Of a stretch of DNA of 35,532 bases, positions 7,097 through 14,882 are shown piece after piece. Source of the stretch: Rikenellaceae bacterium. Its GTDB lineage: Bacteria > Bacteroidota > Bacteroidia > Bacteroidales > Rikenellaceae. The stretch spans positions 1-35,532 of the forward strand of contig JAFTOX010000007.1 in NCBI GenBank assembly GCA_017463585.1, in the 5' to 3' direction. Below the pieces are notes generated by a model. It saw only the letters and a program-made list of their open reading frames with translations, was not told where the DNA came from and did not search any database. Within the stretch, counting starts at the first letter, position 1. Each line of letters opens with the position of its first letter. A program made the position numbers and the translations under genes.

Positions 7097-7849
7097 ATGG
7101 ATAACGTAGATAGATTAATAATAGAGTTTGCAAGCGCCCAAATAAAGCAGTTTGTAGAGCCAAAGGGCGACGACTACTATTTTGATAGCGACGAACATAA
7201 ATACGTAGATCCTTTAGCTTTTGAAGCATATATAAGGAATATACCAGCGCAGCTTTGGGCGCCAGAATTTCGCAACGCGTACGCTACGATCCGGAGTTAT
7301 ATACAACGTAATAACACCGATAAGGATTGTAACGATTTAATAGACGCCCTAACTGCGTCTAAAGAAAGTATTACGTTATTATCTAAAATCTACTGCCCGC
7401 AGATCCTGGAAGAACTGGAAGCGCAGCAGCCAGTAACAAATATACCAGAACCGGTAACAAACCGAGTAACAAAATGTACTGACGCCCCACGCCCGGAACT
7501 GCCAGCAGGCATAAAAGACACACCAGGAGCGCGCGCAGCTTTTGACAGCCTGGTAGAAGCTGGTTATTTGGATAGCGAGTACAAGCCGACGGCCAGCGCG
7601 TCGAAAAACGTAGTTTGCGCGTATATGGCAGCGACGCTTAGCCAGCTACTGGGCGTAGATCACTGGGCGAAAGTATTTGCCGATTTTTGGCGCGTAAAGC
7701 CTATTTTGTCGCAGTCATATAACCAGCTTAACCCAGGCGGCAAACAATTTACAGCCGATATTGATAGAGCCCTGGCGGCAGCTGCCAGGAACTGCGAGCA
7801 ACTGGCCCAGACCAAAAAAGGCAAAGAGCTAATAGGCAAAAAATCATAA
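7097..7849 (+). CDS. Hypothetical protein next to integrase (250 aa)
   Basis: There is no firm family. The N-terminal half is acidic and helical. A variable linker (about 115-150, rich in Pro and Thr) leads to a C-terminal helical domain (about 150-245) with the pattern AYMAATLSQLLG...WAKVFADFW. I recall similar C-terminal domains in unknown proteins of Bacteroidetes mobile elements, often beside integrases, but I cannot name one. It starts 47 bases after the integrase stop and is likely co-transcribed. Three GTAACAAA copies lie within its linker-coding stretch (7433-7474), so the segment may double as a binding region. A regulatory or excision-related role is a guess. Confidence 0.7.
   Translation: MDNVDRLIIEFASAQIKQFVEPKGDDYYFDSDEHKYVDPLAFEAYIRNIPAQLWAPEFRNAYATIRSYIQRNNTDKDCNDLIDALTASKESITLLSKIYCPQILEELEAQQPVTNIPEPVTNRVTKCTDAPRPELPAGIKDTPGARAAFDSLVEAGYLDSEYKPTASASKNVVCAYMAATLSQLLGVDHWAKVFADFWRVKPILSQSYNQLNPGGKQFTADIDRALAAAARNCEQLAQTKKGKELIGKKS
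7433..7474 (+). repeat. Three GTAACAAA copies inside the gene at 7097
   Basis: Copies start at 7433, 7454 and 7466 and encode the V-T-N of PVTN and RVTK in the linker. The same word clusters at both element ends and again before 7888, so these may be additional sites for the same protein. Confidence 0.55.
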
Positions 7850-7887
7850 ATGAAAACTGTAACAAACCTATATAAATTTTAGTAACA

Positions 7888-8301
7888 ATGGTAACAATTA
7901 ACAAAGAGGGCCAAACGTATATGGCCGAGATCCAGGGATTAGAAAATTTTGCAGACCGCAAGAAAGTAGTAACAGAGTGGCTGCACAACGACGAAGAAAG
8001 CTACGATACGTTAGCCGATTTTTTCGAGCGTCTATTTGTTAGAGAGGACGGCAAAACGCAGGCTATTTTAGCCTATTTCCGCGAGCTGTACGGCGTGGAC
8101 GAAGAAGAACAGCCGACAGATCACAGCGAAGCTGCCGCGGCTGGAGCCTATAACGTAACGGGCGAAAATGCTACAGTAATAGGCCAGCAAAACGTAGGAC
8201 TAAACGCCGAATTTGTGCAGGATCTGTTGGCGGCCAAAGACAAGCAGATAAATAGACTGCTGGATATATTGGCAAAAGCAAACGGCCAGGCTGCCGAATA
8301 A
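7888..8301 (+). CDS. Hypothetical acidic protein with C-terminal helix (137 aa)
   Basis: I do not recognise a family. The N-terminal 80 residues are acidic and aromatic. A low-complexity linker follows (about 85-105, Ala/Gly/Thr), then a helix from about 107 to 133 (FVQDLLAAKDKQINRLLDILAKA) with heptad-like Leu/Ile spacing, suited to a coiled-coil oligomer. Such tails occur on small phage regulators, but no HTH is visible. The start at ATG 7888 is embedded in GTAACAAT repeats (7859, 7882, 7891), pointing to control by the same factor as the integrase. A hairpin terminator-like structure follows the stop. Confidence 0.65.
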   Translation: MVTINKEGQTYMAEIQGLENFADRKKVVTEWLHNDEESYDTLADFFERLFVREDGKTQAILAYFRELYGVDEEEQPTDHSEAAAAGAYNVTGENATVIGQQNVGLNAEFVQDLLAAKDKQINRLLDILAKANGQAAE

Positions 8302-8320
8302 TAACACAACATTTTACAGA

Positions 8321-8604
8321 ATGATACCCCGACGCTATTACGGCGCTGGGGTATTTCTTTTTATATACCCAGAAAGCAGCAGAAACGAGCCTATTTTCGT
8401 TTTTACACGAAACGGCGATAATTATACTACTGTGATTTACGACGGTTGTACGGGCCTAAAATAGCCCTATCCGTTGAGGTTGCAAACTGGCCGCAGCGTC
8501 TGGATCCTATTACGGCAGTACAGCTGCCGGATAACCTGGTAGCAATTAAGGTAACGGACTTTTTATTTATAGATATTATAGTTATTTATACTACTGTATT
8601 ATAG
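8321..8604 (+). pseudogene. Small frameshifted gene candidate (about 94 aa in two frames)
   Basis: An ATG frame at 8321-8464 encodes 47 residues (beginning MIPRRYYGAGVFLF) and stops at TAG in CTAAAATAG. The -1 frame from 8461 to 8604 then continues with 47 codons of protein-like sequence (for example VEVANWPQRLD and VQLPDNLVAIKV). Together they read like one small protein broken by a 1-base change at the A run. This could be a mutation, a sequencing error or a -1 frameshift site. No family is recognised. The remaining 8605-8712 holds only AT-rich leader sequence before the HTH gene. Confidence 0.35.
8324..8354 (+). terminator. Putative terminator after the gene at 7888
   Basis: ATACCCC (8324-8330) pairs with GGGGTAT (8348-8354); an inner CGC/GCG pair extends the stem, and TTTCTTTTT follows. 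It fits an intrinsic terminator for the integrase-side transcript. It overlaps the start of a small frame at 8321, so only one of the two readings may be right. Confidence 0.55.
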
Positions 8605-8712
8605 GTATTTAGCTGCGATATATTGCGTTTTTCTTTTATATTCCTTTGCTGTGCTTTTGATATGCAAGAGCCCGCGCGAAGCGGATTTTGTCGAACACTA
8701 AAAGTTACAGTT

Positions 8713-8940
8713 ATGGGAGCAAACGAAATGCTAACAACAAAAGAGGCCGCCGAATTTTTGGGCCTTTCTGTGGGGTATCTGTACAAACTTACAATGCAGA
8801 AGAAAATACCCTATTATAAACCTTTCGGGAACCGCTGCTATTTCAAGCGCGACGAATTAGCCGAGCTATTACAAAGTAACCGTATCGCGACTGTAGACGA
8901 AGTACAGCGCCAGGCCGTCGTACACGTATTAAGCAAATAA
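8713..8940 (+). CDS. Excisionase-like helix-turn-helix protein (75 aa)
   Basis: The protein matches the small HTH_17/excisionase pattern: LTTKEAAEFLGLSVGYLYKLTMQKKIPYY (split here by function: helix-turn-helix about 7-27, then wing with KPFGNRCYFKRDEL about 36-49). Such proteins bend att DNA to drive excision or act as element regulators. The start at ATG 8713 is chosen over an upstream ATG at 8623, because the 30 extra residues (hydrophobic, Cys-rich) are unlike the family and lie in leader DNA. Its position between integrase and replication genes, with the stop 11 bases before the primase/helicase start, implies co-expression with replication. It is the best candidate for the factor that binds the GTAACAAA clusters. 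Confidence 0.8.
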   Translation: MGANEMLTTKEAAEFLGLSVGYLYKLTMQKKIPYYKPFGNRCYFKRDELAELLQSNRIATVDEVQRQAVVHVLSK

Positions 8941-8951
8941 CCTGGGCCCGT

Positions 8952-11372
8952 ATGGAAGATCGTGTATTTGTTGTATCTGTAGGCATAAGCCGAGAGAGCA
9001 AGAAATGGAAACGGACTAACTACAAGTGGCCCGATTTCGTGGAGCGCTGCACGCAGACGCTACGCACGAAAGAAACAGCCGCCCAGTACGCAGCTATGAG
9101 CAAAGACGCCCAGGGTAATATAAAAGACGTGGGCGGGTTTGTGGCCGGATCCTTAAACGGCGAAAGACGCAAAAAAGAAAACGTTATATCGCGATCTATG
9201 CTAACGCTGGATCTGGATTTCGTGGCGACGTCTGCCGCGGATCTATGGGACGAAATAGATAGCGGCCTGGAATATACGGCGCTGGTTTATTCGTCGCACT
9301 CACATACGCCGGAAAAACCACGTCTGCGACTGATCATACCGACCAGCCGAGATATGGCGCCGAATGAGTACGAACCGATCGCACGCAGGATCGCGGCCGA
9401 AATAGGTATAAATCAATTTGACGACACCACCTACGAAACAGCCCGTTTAATGTACTGGCCCAGTACGTCCAGCGATGCCGAGTTTTACTGCAACCACAAA
9501 ACCGGCAAGATGCTAAACCCAGACGATATATTAGCACAGTACGACGACTGGCAGGACGTAAGCAGCTGGCCGCGTAGTATACGCGAGGGCGACACAGTGG
9601 CGCGCCGAGAGATTAAAAAGGCCGGCGATCCACGCGAGAAGTACGACGGCGACGGTAAGATAATAGGCGCTTTTTGCAGGGCCTACAGTATCGAGGACGC
9701 TATAGAAACGTTTTTAGACGAAGTATATAAACCTGGTACAAAAGGACGCTACAGTTACAAACTGGGCGAAAGCACTAACGGCGTAGTTTGTTACGATGGG
9801 CTGTTTGCCTATAGCCACCACGGAACCGACCCTGCGGGCGGTAAACTGTGCAACGCTTTCGACCTGGTACGTATACATAAGTTTGGCAGCCTGGATATAG
9901 GCAGCAGGGCCGACGACGTTACGCGCCAGCCGTCCTATAAAGCTATGCGAGATTTTGCCGCAAACGACGATAAAGTAAAAATAGCACTGCTGCACAGTGC
10001 CGGCGACGATTTCGCAGCTGTGGATCTAACGGACGCCCACCAGTGGAAAACCGGTTTAGAGTTCGGTAAGAAAAACGAGCTAAAGCCCACAGTATTAAAT
10101 TTCCGTTTGATCCTGGAGAACGACCCGCAGTTACGCGGCCGTTTCTGGGTAAATGAATTATCGCAATATATTGAAGCTGGGCTACTGCCCTGGAGATCGC
10201 AGCCTGGCCAGTGGGTAGACGCTGACGACGCGAACCTACGCGGCTACTTGGAAGAACACTACCAGTTAGCCGGTAAAGATAAGCTGGCCGACGCTTTTAC
10301 GATCGTGGCGCTAAAGAACAAGCAGCACCCCGTACGGGCCTATTTGCAGGGCCTACAGTGGGACGGACGCGCGCGCCTGGATAAAGTTATTATATCGCTG
10401 CTGGGCGCTAAGGATACGGCCCTAAATAGGGCTATCACGCGCAAACACTTTGTGGCAGCTGTAGCCAGGATCTACCAGCCAGGTATAAAATACGATACCT
10501 GCCTAACGCTTACTGGCCCAGAGGAAACGGGCAAATCAAGTCTGTTTAGAATAATGGGCGGCCCCTGGTTTGACGATAGTATTACTACGATCGAGGGCAA
10601 AGAGGGACGCGAGAGCCTGCGCGGTAAATGGATTATCGAGCTGGCCGAGCTTAACAGTATAAAGCGCAGCGAAGTAGCAGCCGTTAAAAATTTCCTATCC
10701 AACCAGGCAGACAGCTATAGGGCCGCGTACGACAGACGCGTAACACCGTACCCGCGACAATGCGTTTTTTGTGGAACTACCAACGAAGATAAATTTCTAA
10801 AGGGCGACACCGGAAACCGCCGCTTTTGGGTTATCCAGATTGTCCCGGAGTTGTGCGGCGGCGAACCGCTGGCCGATCGCCTGGAACGTTTGGAACTGTG
10901 GCGCGATCAGCTTTGGGCCGAAGCGGTACACTACTATAAGGCTGGCGAAAAACTATACCTGGATAAAGAGCAAGCCGACGCACTGCGCAATACCCAGGAA
11001 GAATTTAGCGACGAAAGCGACGACCCCACAAAACCGCTGCTGCGCCAGTTCCTATATATGAAGCTGCCGACTGACTGGGTAACCTGGGATTTGCCACGTC
11101 GCCGCGCTTACCTCAACGCTGGCGACCCGCTGGACGCTAAGGGAATAGTACCGCGCGATCGCTTTTGTATTGCTGAGTTTCTTTGCGAGAGAATGGGCGC
11201 AAATATGGCCGATAAGGACTACAGATATAGAGCGCGCAAGATTGCAAAGCTAATGGCTGATTTTCCAGAATGGCAGCCGCTGACCAGTACAAGACACGCG
11301 GAAAAATTGTACGGCTCACAGCGTGGCTACCAGCGTAGGATCCGAGACGCGGACACCGACGAAAAGATATAA
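8952..11372 (+). CDS. Primase / VapE-type replicative helicase
   Basis: This is an 806-residue fusion. The N-terminal part (about 1-200) resembles a BT4734-like/archaeo-eukaryotic primase-type domain: the acidic motif MLTLDLDF (about 83-90), then YSSHSHTPEKPRLRLIIP (about 113-130), a known motif of such polymerase-primase regions. A middle linker (about 200-380) follows. The C-terminal half is a VapE (virulence-associated E)-type P-loop ATPase with Walker A GPEETGKSS near 522-530, IIELAEL as Walker B near 564-570 and a sensor-like FCGTTNED around 604-611. These proteins start replication of phages, phage satellites and islands. Next to it (11373-11717) lies the iteron-rich, AT-rich candidate origin, which strongly supports that role. 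All motifs look intact. Confidence 0.88.
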   Translation: MEDRVFVVSVGISRESKKWKRTNYKWPDFVERCTQTLRTKETAAQYAAMSKDAQGNIKDVGGFVAGSLNGERRKKENVISRSMLTLDLDFVATSAADLWDEIDSGLEYTALVYSSHSHTPEKPRLRLIIPTSRDMAPNEYEPIARRIAAEIGINQFDDTTYETARLMYWPSTSSDAEFYCNHKTGKMLNPDDILAQYDDWQDVSSWPRSIREGDTVARREIKKAGDPREKYDGDGKIIGAFCRAYSIEDAIETFLDEVYKPGTKGRYSYKLGESTNGVVCYDGLFAYSHHGTDPAGGKLCNAFDLVRIHKFGSLDIGSRADDVTRQPSYKAMRDFAANDDKVKIALLHSAGDDFAAVDLTDAHQWKTGLEFGKKNELKPTVLNFRLILENDPQLRGRFWVNELSQYIEAGLLPWRSQPGQWVDADDANLRGYLEEHYQLAGKDKLADAFTIVALKNKQHPVRAYLQGLQWDGRARLDKVIISLLGAKDTALNRAITRKHFVAAVARIYQPGIKYDTCLTLTGPEETGKSSLFRIMGGPWFDDSITTIEGKEGRESLRGKWIIELAELNSIKRSEVAAVKNFLSNQADSYRAAYDRRVTPYPRQCVFCGTTNEDKFLKGDTGNRRFWVIQIVPELCGGEPLADRLERLELWRDQLWAEAVHYYKAGEKLYLDKEQADALRNTQEEFSDESDDPTKPLLRQFLYMKLPTDWVTWDLPRRRAYLNAGDPLDAKGIVPRDRFCIAEFLCERMGANMADKDYRYRARKIAKLMADFPEWQPLTSTRHAEKLYGSQRGYQRRIRDADTDEKI

Positions 11373-11717
11373 AAAAGAGCTGTAAACGTAACCTGGAATG
11401 TAAACGCAAAAAGCACTGAGTTTACAAGCGACCAACCAACAAACGAACCAACAAACAAACCAAATGTAAACCGAGCCGTAAACGTTTACAAGCCGGTTTA
11501 CAAGTTAGTTTACAGCTAAATAACTGAGTAATAAATAAATATATATATGTAAACTATGTAAACTTAAAATATCTATATAGCTATATAGTTTTATCGTAAT
11601 ATATAAAAAGACGGTATTACAGTATACAAAAAATAGTATACATACGCGTAACAGTATAGAATATAGGGAAAATGAGTTTACCCAGTTTTAGTTTACAAAA
11701 CGCAAAATAGTAATCGT
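11373..11717. other. Candidate replication origin: GTAAAC iterons plus AT-rich core
   Basis: This gene-free stretch holds twelve GTAAAC/GTTTAC words: at 11382, 11400, 11466, 11478, 11549 and 11558 on the plus strand and at 11420, 11484, 11496, 11508, 11676 and 11691 inverted. Sites at 11466/11478 and at 11484/11496/11508 are spaced exactly 12 bases, and GTAAACGTTTAC (11478-11489) is a perfect palindrome. The next 120 bases are strongly AT-rich (ATATATAT at 11541, CTATATAG twice in tandem at 11573-11588), as in a DNA-unwinding element. Its place beside the primase/helicase gene fits an origin used by that protein. Confidence 0.65.
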
Positions 11718-12125
11718 ATGCGCCACCGTATAAACGTATCAATAACGCCGGTATTCCACGACGAGTTACAGCGTATCTGCAAGGACTACGGGTTTGTTAA
11801 TCTGTGCGAAATATGTACGGCCCTGCTGAGGGTTTTTGTAGATCGAGTAAACAACGCGGAGCAAGACAAGGGCCGACGCTTAGAACGGAATGAGGATTTA
11901 ATAAAGCAAATGTTTGCTGAGTTTGAAAACTGGGAGCCGACGCCGCAGCCGGATATTATGTACAAGCGACACCAGCGACGTAATCCGGACAACGTATACC
12001 AACGCAAACCCAGACCGGAAGCTGGCGACTGTGCCGACGGCCTGGAAGATCCGGACAGTAGCGCTGAGGATCCCGCCCAGATCTGCGACGATATAGGTAT
12101 TAGTCTATACGATTTTGAGGGCTAA
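11718..12125 (+). CDS. Hypothetical protein, possible RHH-like N-terminus (135 aa)
   Basis: There is no firm family. The N-terminal MRHRINVSITPVFHDELQRICKDYGF has a short strand followed by two helices, which would fit a ribbon-helix-helix DNA-binding protein, but this is by-eye only. The middle is basic (YKRHQRRNPDNVYQRKPRP, about 81-99) and the C-terminus acidic (about 103-135). It follows the iteron region directly; two GTTTAC copies (11676, 11691) lie within 45 bases of its ATG. An origin-binding or copy-control protein is a reasonable guess. Confidence 0.6.
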   Translation: MRHRINVSITPVFHDELQRICKDYGFVNLCEICTALLRVFVDRVNNAEQDKGRRLERNEDLIKQMFAEFENWEPTPQPDIMYKRHQRRNPDNVYQRKPRPEAGDCADGLEDPDSSAEDPAQICDDIGISLYDFEG

Positions 12126-12129
12126 AAAT

Positions 12130-12173
12130 GGTTAAAACCTTTCTATGCTGGTACCCAAAACAAGGTTTTAACC
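12130..12173. repeat. Perfect 12-bp inverted repeat between small genes
   Basis: GGTTAAAACCTT (12130-12141) and AAGGTTTTAACC (12162-12173) pair perfectly around 20 bases. It begins 4 bases after the stop at 12125. No T run follows, so it is either an operator for the downstream gene or an mRNA processing/stability hairpin. Each arm also contains its own short palindrome (GGTTAAAACC is imperfect, GGTT/AACC). Confidence 0.6.
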
Positions 12174-12211
12174 GTATAGTAGAGACTGTTAAACATTATA
12201 GATAAAAACGT

Positions 12212-12562
12212 ATGAATAAATTAGACCACTTAATGTTAGTTTTTGCGCGTCCAGGTTGCGAAAATGGAGCTGAGAAACTTTGCGAAATAGCCGCAGACAT
12301 TCAGTATTTGAATGAATGTGTTATACCAGAAATGCGCAAAGCTGGCATTAAAAGTATGACTATCGGGGAGATTGTCAATTTTGCCCGATTGGGCGATATG
12401 TTGAAATGCGGCTTTTGTCCGCGCGAAATTAAGACTGCGGATTATATAAGCTATTCCGGCCGCCGCGTATTCTTCGCTGATAAAGCATTTCTAAACTGGT
12501 ACGCAGAAACAGACGAGGGAAAGCAGAACGAAAAACTTTGCAAATATCTTTTAGAACAGTAA
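12212..12562 (+). CDS. Hypothetical protein (116 aa)
   Basis: I do not recognise a family. The product is a small soluble protein, mostly helical, with scattered cysteines including CGFCPREI (about 70-77). There is one CxxC-type pair but no second pair, so zinc binding is not evident. It starts with ATG after a 38-base spacer from the hairpin at 12130-12173 and is followed 18 bases after its stop by the gene at 12581, suggesting a shared transcript. It lies in the early/middle block of the element, between replication and structural genes. Confidence 0.6.
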   Translation: MNKLDHLMLVFARPGCENGAEKLCEIAADIQYLNECVIPEMRKAGIKSMTIGEIVNFARLGDMLKCGFCPREIKTADYISYSGRRVFFADKAFLNWYAETDEGKQNEKLCKYLLEQ

Positions 12563-12580
12563 CTATTAACAGACAATACA

Positions 12581-13204
12581 ATGAAAGAAGAAAAAATTTT
12601 AATTGGACAAAGCGACGGTTTTATAGTCCGCCTATCTATGTATGAGAAACTCCGCCGTATAAACAATTCTACGATGCCGACGCTTTTTGCTTTGGGATTG
12701 TCGGTAGACGTAGAAACAGTTGTTGATATTGCCGCAGGTGGCTATGACAAATTAAAGTCGGTGTACACAGAACGTTATTACGAAGCACACCCAGAAGCAG
12801 AACGTAACGACGTCCTTAGAATTTTTACAGAAAACAATATACGTTTGACGTTAGATACTGTTTGTGAGCAGTATAAGTTCGGCGGATTGTCGAGTAGCGA
12901 GGCCGGCGAAATAGCAGGCATTAAAAAACTTTGCAGGTTTAACGCATCTGGTTTGTTGGAAATTGACGATGAGAAATTTGAGGAAAGCCAAAAGAAATAC
13001 GCTACCGGAGAAAGCGCGAAACTATATAGAGAGATAGAAAAGGCCGTTAAAAACCTTAACGCCGCCTGCAAAGGTTATTTAACGCACGCAGTTTTTAATC
13101 ACTTGTTTTACTTTGGCAATGATAACCGGCTGCATATTAAAGATAATATAGACCCGCGCGCACTGGAAGAGATCCTCGGCGTAACCAGGGGGGTGTTTTT
13201 TTAA
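12581..13204 (+). CDS. Hypothetical protein (207 aa)
   Basis: There is no recognised family. The protein is soluble and mostly helical. A segment FALGLSVDVETVVDIAAGG (about 32-50) and the later ESQKKYATGESAKLYREIEKAVKNL (about 132-156, cited in parts: charged helix with regular leucines) suggest an oligomeric helical protein. It is the second gene of a pair with 12212. An intrinsic terminator follows 34 bases after its stop, so this is the end of the middle transcript. Function cannot be inferred from context beyond belonging to the element. Confidence 0.6.
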   Translation: MKEEKILIGQSDGFIVRLSMYEKLRRINNSTMPTLFALGLSVDVETVVDIAAGGYDKLKSVYTERYYEAHPEAERNDVLRIFTENNIRLTLDTVCEQYKFGGLSSSEAGEIAGIKKLCRFNASGLLEIDDEKFEESQKKYATGESAKLYREIEKAVKNLNAACKGYLTHAVFNHLFYFGNDNRLHIKDNIDPRALEEILGVTRGVFF

Positions 13205-13237
13205 TGGGGGTATACCCCGTTAAACCTCGCCCCAACC

Positions 13238-13262
13238 CTCGCGAGAACGCGAGCAATTTTTT
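13238..13262 (+). terminator. Intrinsic terminator before the structural block
   Basis: CTCGCG (13238-13243) and CGCGAG (13248-13253) form a tight stem with an AGAA loop, followed by CAATTTTTT. A separate palindrome GGGGTATACCCC lies just upstream (13206-13217). The site divides the replication-side genes from the late genes. Confidence 0.7.
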
Positions 13263-13317
13263 GGATTTGCGGAACTTTTGGCAAAATTGAGTATAAACGG
13301 AAATAGATTTTGAAAAA

Positions 13318-13605
13318 ATGAACAAAATAGTATTTGAGGATCTTTTTGCAGCTGTGCAAATAAACACTGTAGTAAACCTGGAGTATAGGCATACTACCGA
13401 CAACGCCCAGGCGATATTAGTAAAAACCAAACACGGCGACAGCTACAAAATTGCAGTAATACGCTATAAACCAGATAGCGCCTGCGCTACAAGCAAATGT
13501 TTTGAAGCTCACGCCGCGGGTTTAGTAATCAGTACGAAACAATACGCCGCAGCTATCCCCTGGGACGAAATAGCAGCTTTGTACACAGAAGCAGTTAAAA
13601 ACTAA
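13318..13605 (+). CDS. Hypothetical protein (95 aa)
   Basis: This small soluble protein has no family I recognise; several beta strands are likely (NTVVNLEY, AQAILVKTKHGDSYKIAVIRY). There is no membrane segment. It follows a terminator and so probably starts the late transcript with 13635 and the protease gene, or has its own promoter in 13262-13317. The ATG at 13318 follows an A-rich spacer typical of Bacteroidetes starts. Confidence 0.6.
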   Translation: MNKIVFEDLFAAVQINTVVNLEYRHTTDNAQAILVKTKHGDSYKIAVIRYKPDSACATSKCFEAHAAGLVISTKQYAAAIPWDEIAALYTEAVKN

Positions 13606-13634
13606 AGAAGTCTAACCCAGTAAAACGAATAACA

Positions 13635-14030
13635 ATGTTTGTAAAAATAATTGCGCCAGACGGCGAATATAAAAGAGAAGGGCTAAATATTAACGACTAC
13701 ATAGAACGTAATCGCGAATTATTCCTAAACATTAACGCGGTAAAATCAATCCACGTAATAGGTAATAGGCTGTATTTTGATAGGCTTCGATTAACTTTTG
13801 AGACTGAAAACGCAGCAAAGGACGCGATTAACGGTTTAACCGAAGCTATGCGAAATAAAGAAGCGCTAACCGAAATTTCGCGCGGTTTGGTAACAGTTAA
13901 GGCCCTTAGCGGTTGCACTGTTAATATGATTAACGGCGCAGTAGGAGAAACGGGAGACGGCCCCGCTAAGCCGGAACCAGTAGAAGCGGATCCGGTACAA
14001 CCCGAACAAGCAGAAGCAGCCGTAGAATAA
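13635..14030 (+). CDS. Hypothetical protein with acidic Pro/Glu tail (131 aa)
   Basis: No family is recognised. The first 100 residues look like a compact alpha/beta domain. The tail from about 103 (TGDGPAKPEPVEADPVQPE, then more Glu/Ala) is a low-complexity Pro-Glu region, similar in style to tails on small phage head-associated or scaffold-like proteins, though that is not evidence of function. It sits 30 bases after the preceding gene and 48 bases before the prohead protease, and is probably co-transcribed with them. Confidence 0.6.
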   Translation: MFVKIIAPDGEYKREGLNINDYIERNRELFLNINAVKSIHVIGNRLYFDRLRLTFETENAAKDAINGLTEAMRNKEALTEISRGLVTVKALSGCTVNMINGAVGETGDGPAKPEPVEADPVQPEQAEAAVE

Positions 14031-14078
14031 TAAAGCAAGTTATAAACGGAAATAGGTAAATATAACCCTGCTGAGAAT

Positions 14079-14810
14079 ATGAAGAAAGAAGAACCGATAA
14101 AAAGAGTATTGCACACCGTAACGGATCTGCGAATACGTGAGAATGAAAACGGCCAGGCTGAAAGCCGTACTATTACCGGTTACGCTATTTTGTTTAATAC
14201 CCCGTCTGCAAAACTTTACAGCGGCGGTAACGAAGAAGCGTACGAGGTTATAGCTCGCGGCGCGGTTACTAAAAAGCTCCTGGATAACTGCGATATTAAA
14301 ATGACGATGTTTCACGATAGACATTTGATTTTAGCACGCAGCAAGAACGGGAAAGGTACACTAACTTACAGCGTGGACGATAAGGGCGTATACTTTGAGT
14401 TTGAAGCGCCTAAGACTGTAGACGGCGACAAAGCGTTAGAGCTGGTAAGGCGTGGCGATATTGCCGGCTGTAGTTTTATGTTTACTACTCATTATTACGA
14501 TAATGCTTTTGTTTCGCGTAGCGTGAAGATCGTAAAGGGTAAAACGATAGTTACCTACACCGTAAAAGTTATTACCGGTATCTATGATTTTACCCTCGCG
14601 GCAGATCCGGCGTACCCAGATACAAACTGTAATGCGCGAGCCCAGGAAGTAGCCGACGAAGCGCGAGTAATGAAAAACGTAGAGGAGATGCGCCAGGCTG
14701 CTAATGCACCTATAATGGGTAAACCGATTGAAATTAAACGCAGAAATGGGCGCGAAGATGCGAAATTTCAAATAGCAGAAATGAGAAAAAAGGCAAAATA
14801 CGGACTCTAA
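14079..14810 (+). CDS. HK97-family prohead maturation protease (S78-like)
   Basis: The 243-residue protein has the layout of the HK97 prohead protease: ITGYAILFNTPS (about 32-43), then MFHDRHLILARSKNGKGTLT (about 77-96) holding the catalytic His79, and RGDIAGCSFMF (about 125-135) holding the nucleophile Ser132. A later acidic segment (about 170-185, DFTLAADPAYPDT) matches the family end. In a phage this enzyme cleaves capsid and scaffold during head maturation. I see no major capsid gene directly after it, where phages usually keep it. Either the substrate is a helper phage's capsid or the neighbourhood has been deleted. The active residues appear intact. The C-terminus is basic. Confidence 0.85.
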   Translation: MKKEEPIKRVLHTVTDLRIRENENGQAESRTITGYAILFNTPSAKLYSGGNEEAYEVIARGAVTKKLLDNCDIKMTMFHDRHLILARSKNGKGTLTYSVDDKGVYFEFEAPKTVDGDKALELVRRGDIAGCSFMFTTHYYDNAFVSRSVKIVKGKTIVTYTVKVITGIYDFTLAADPAYPDTNCNARAQEVADEARVMKNVEEMRQAANAPIMGKPIEIKRRNGREDAKFQIAEMRKKAKYGL

Positions 14811-14846
14811 CACGCTGTAAAAAATGCCGTTTACAGGTCGTGGTTT
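14811..14846 (+). terminator. Putative terminator after the protease gene
   Basis: CACG and CTGTAAA (14811-14821) pair with TTTACAG (14830-14836) and CGTG (14839-14842), with a 2-base bulge and followed by GTTTTTAT. It suggests that the protease and the tail genes are separate transcripts or that read-through is attenuated. Confidence 0.55.
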
Positions 14847-14882
14847 TTATAAATGTTAAACAGTAATGATAAGTTTTGAATT

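Noticed and set aside
8623..8712. Longer start for the HTH protein at 8623
   Set aside because: The added 30 residues are Cys/Phe-rich and unlike excisionase N-termini; the ATG at 8713 gives the normal family length.
11541..11600. CRISPR-like repeats in the AT-rich stretch
   Set aside because: The repeats are 6-8 bases, variably oriented and lack regular spacers; they fit iterons and an unwinding region, not a CRISPR array.
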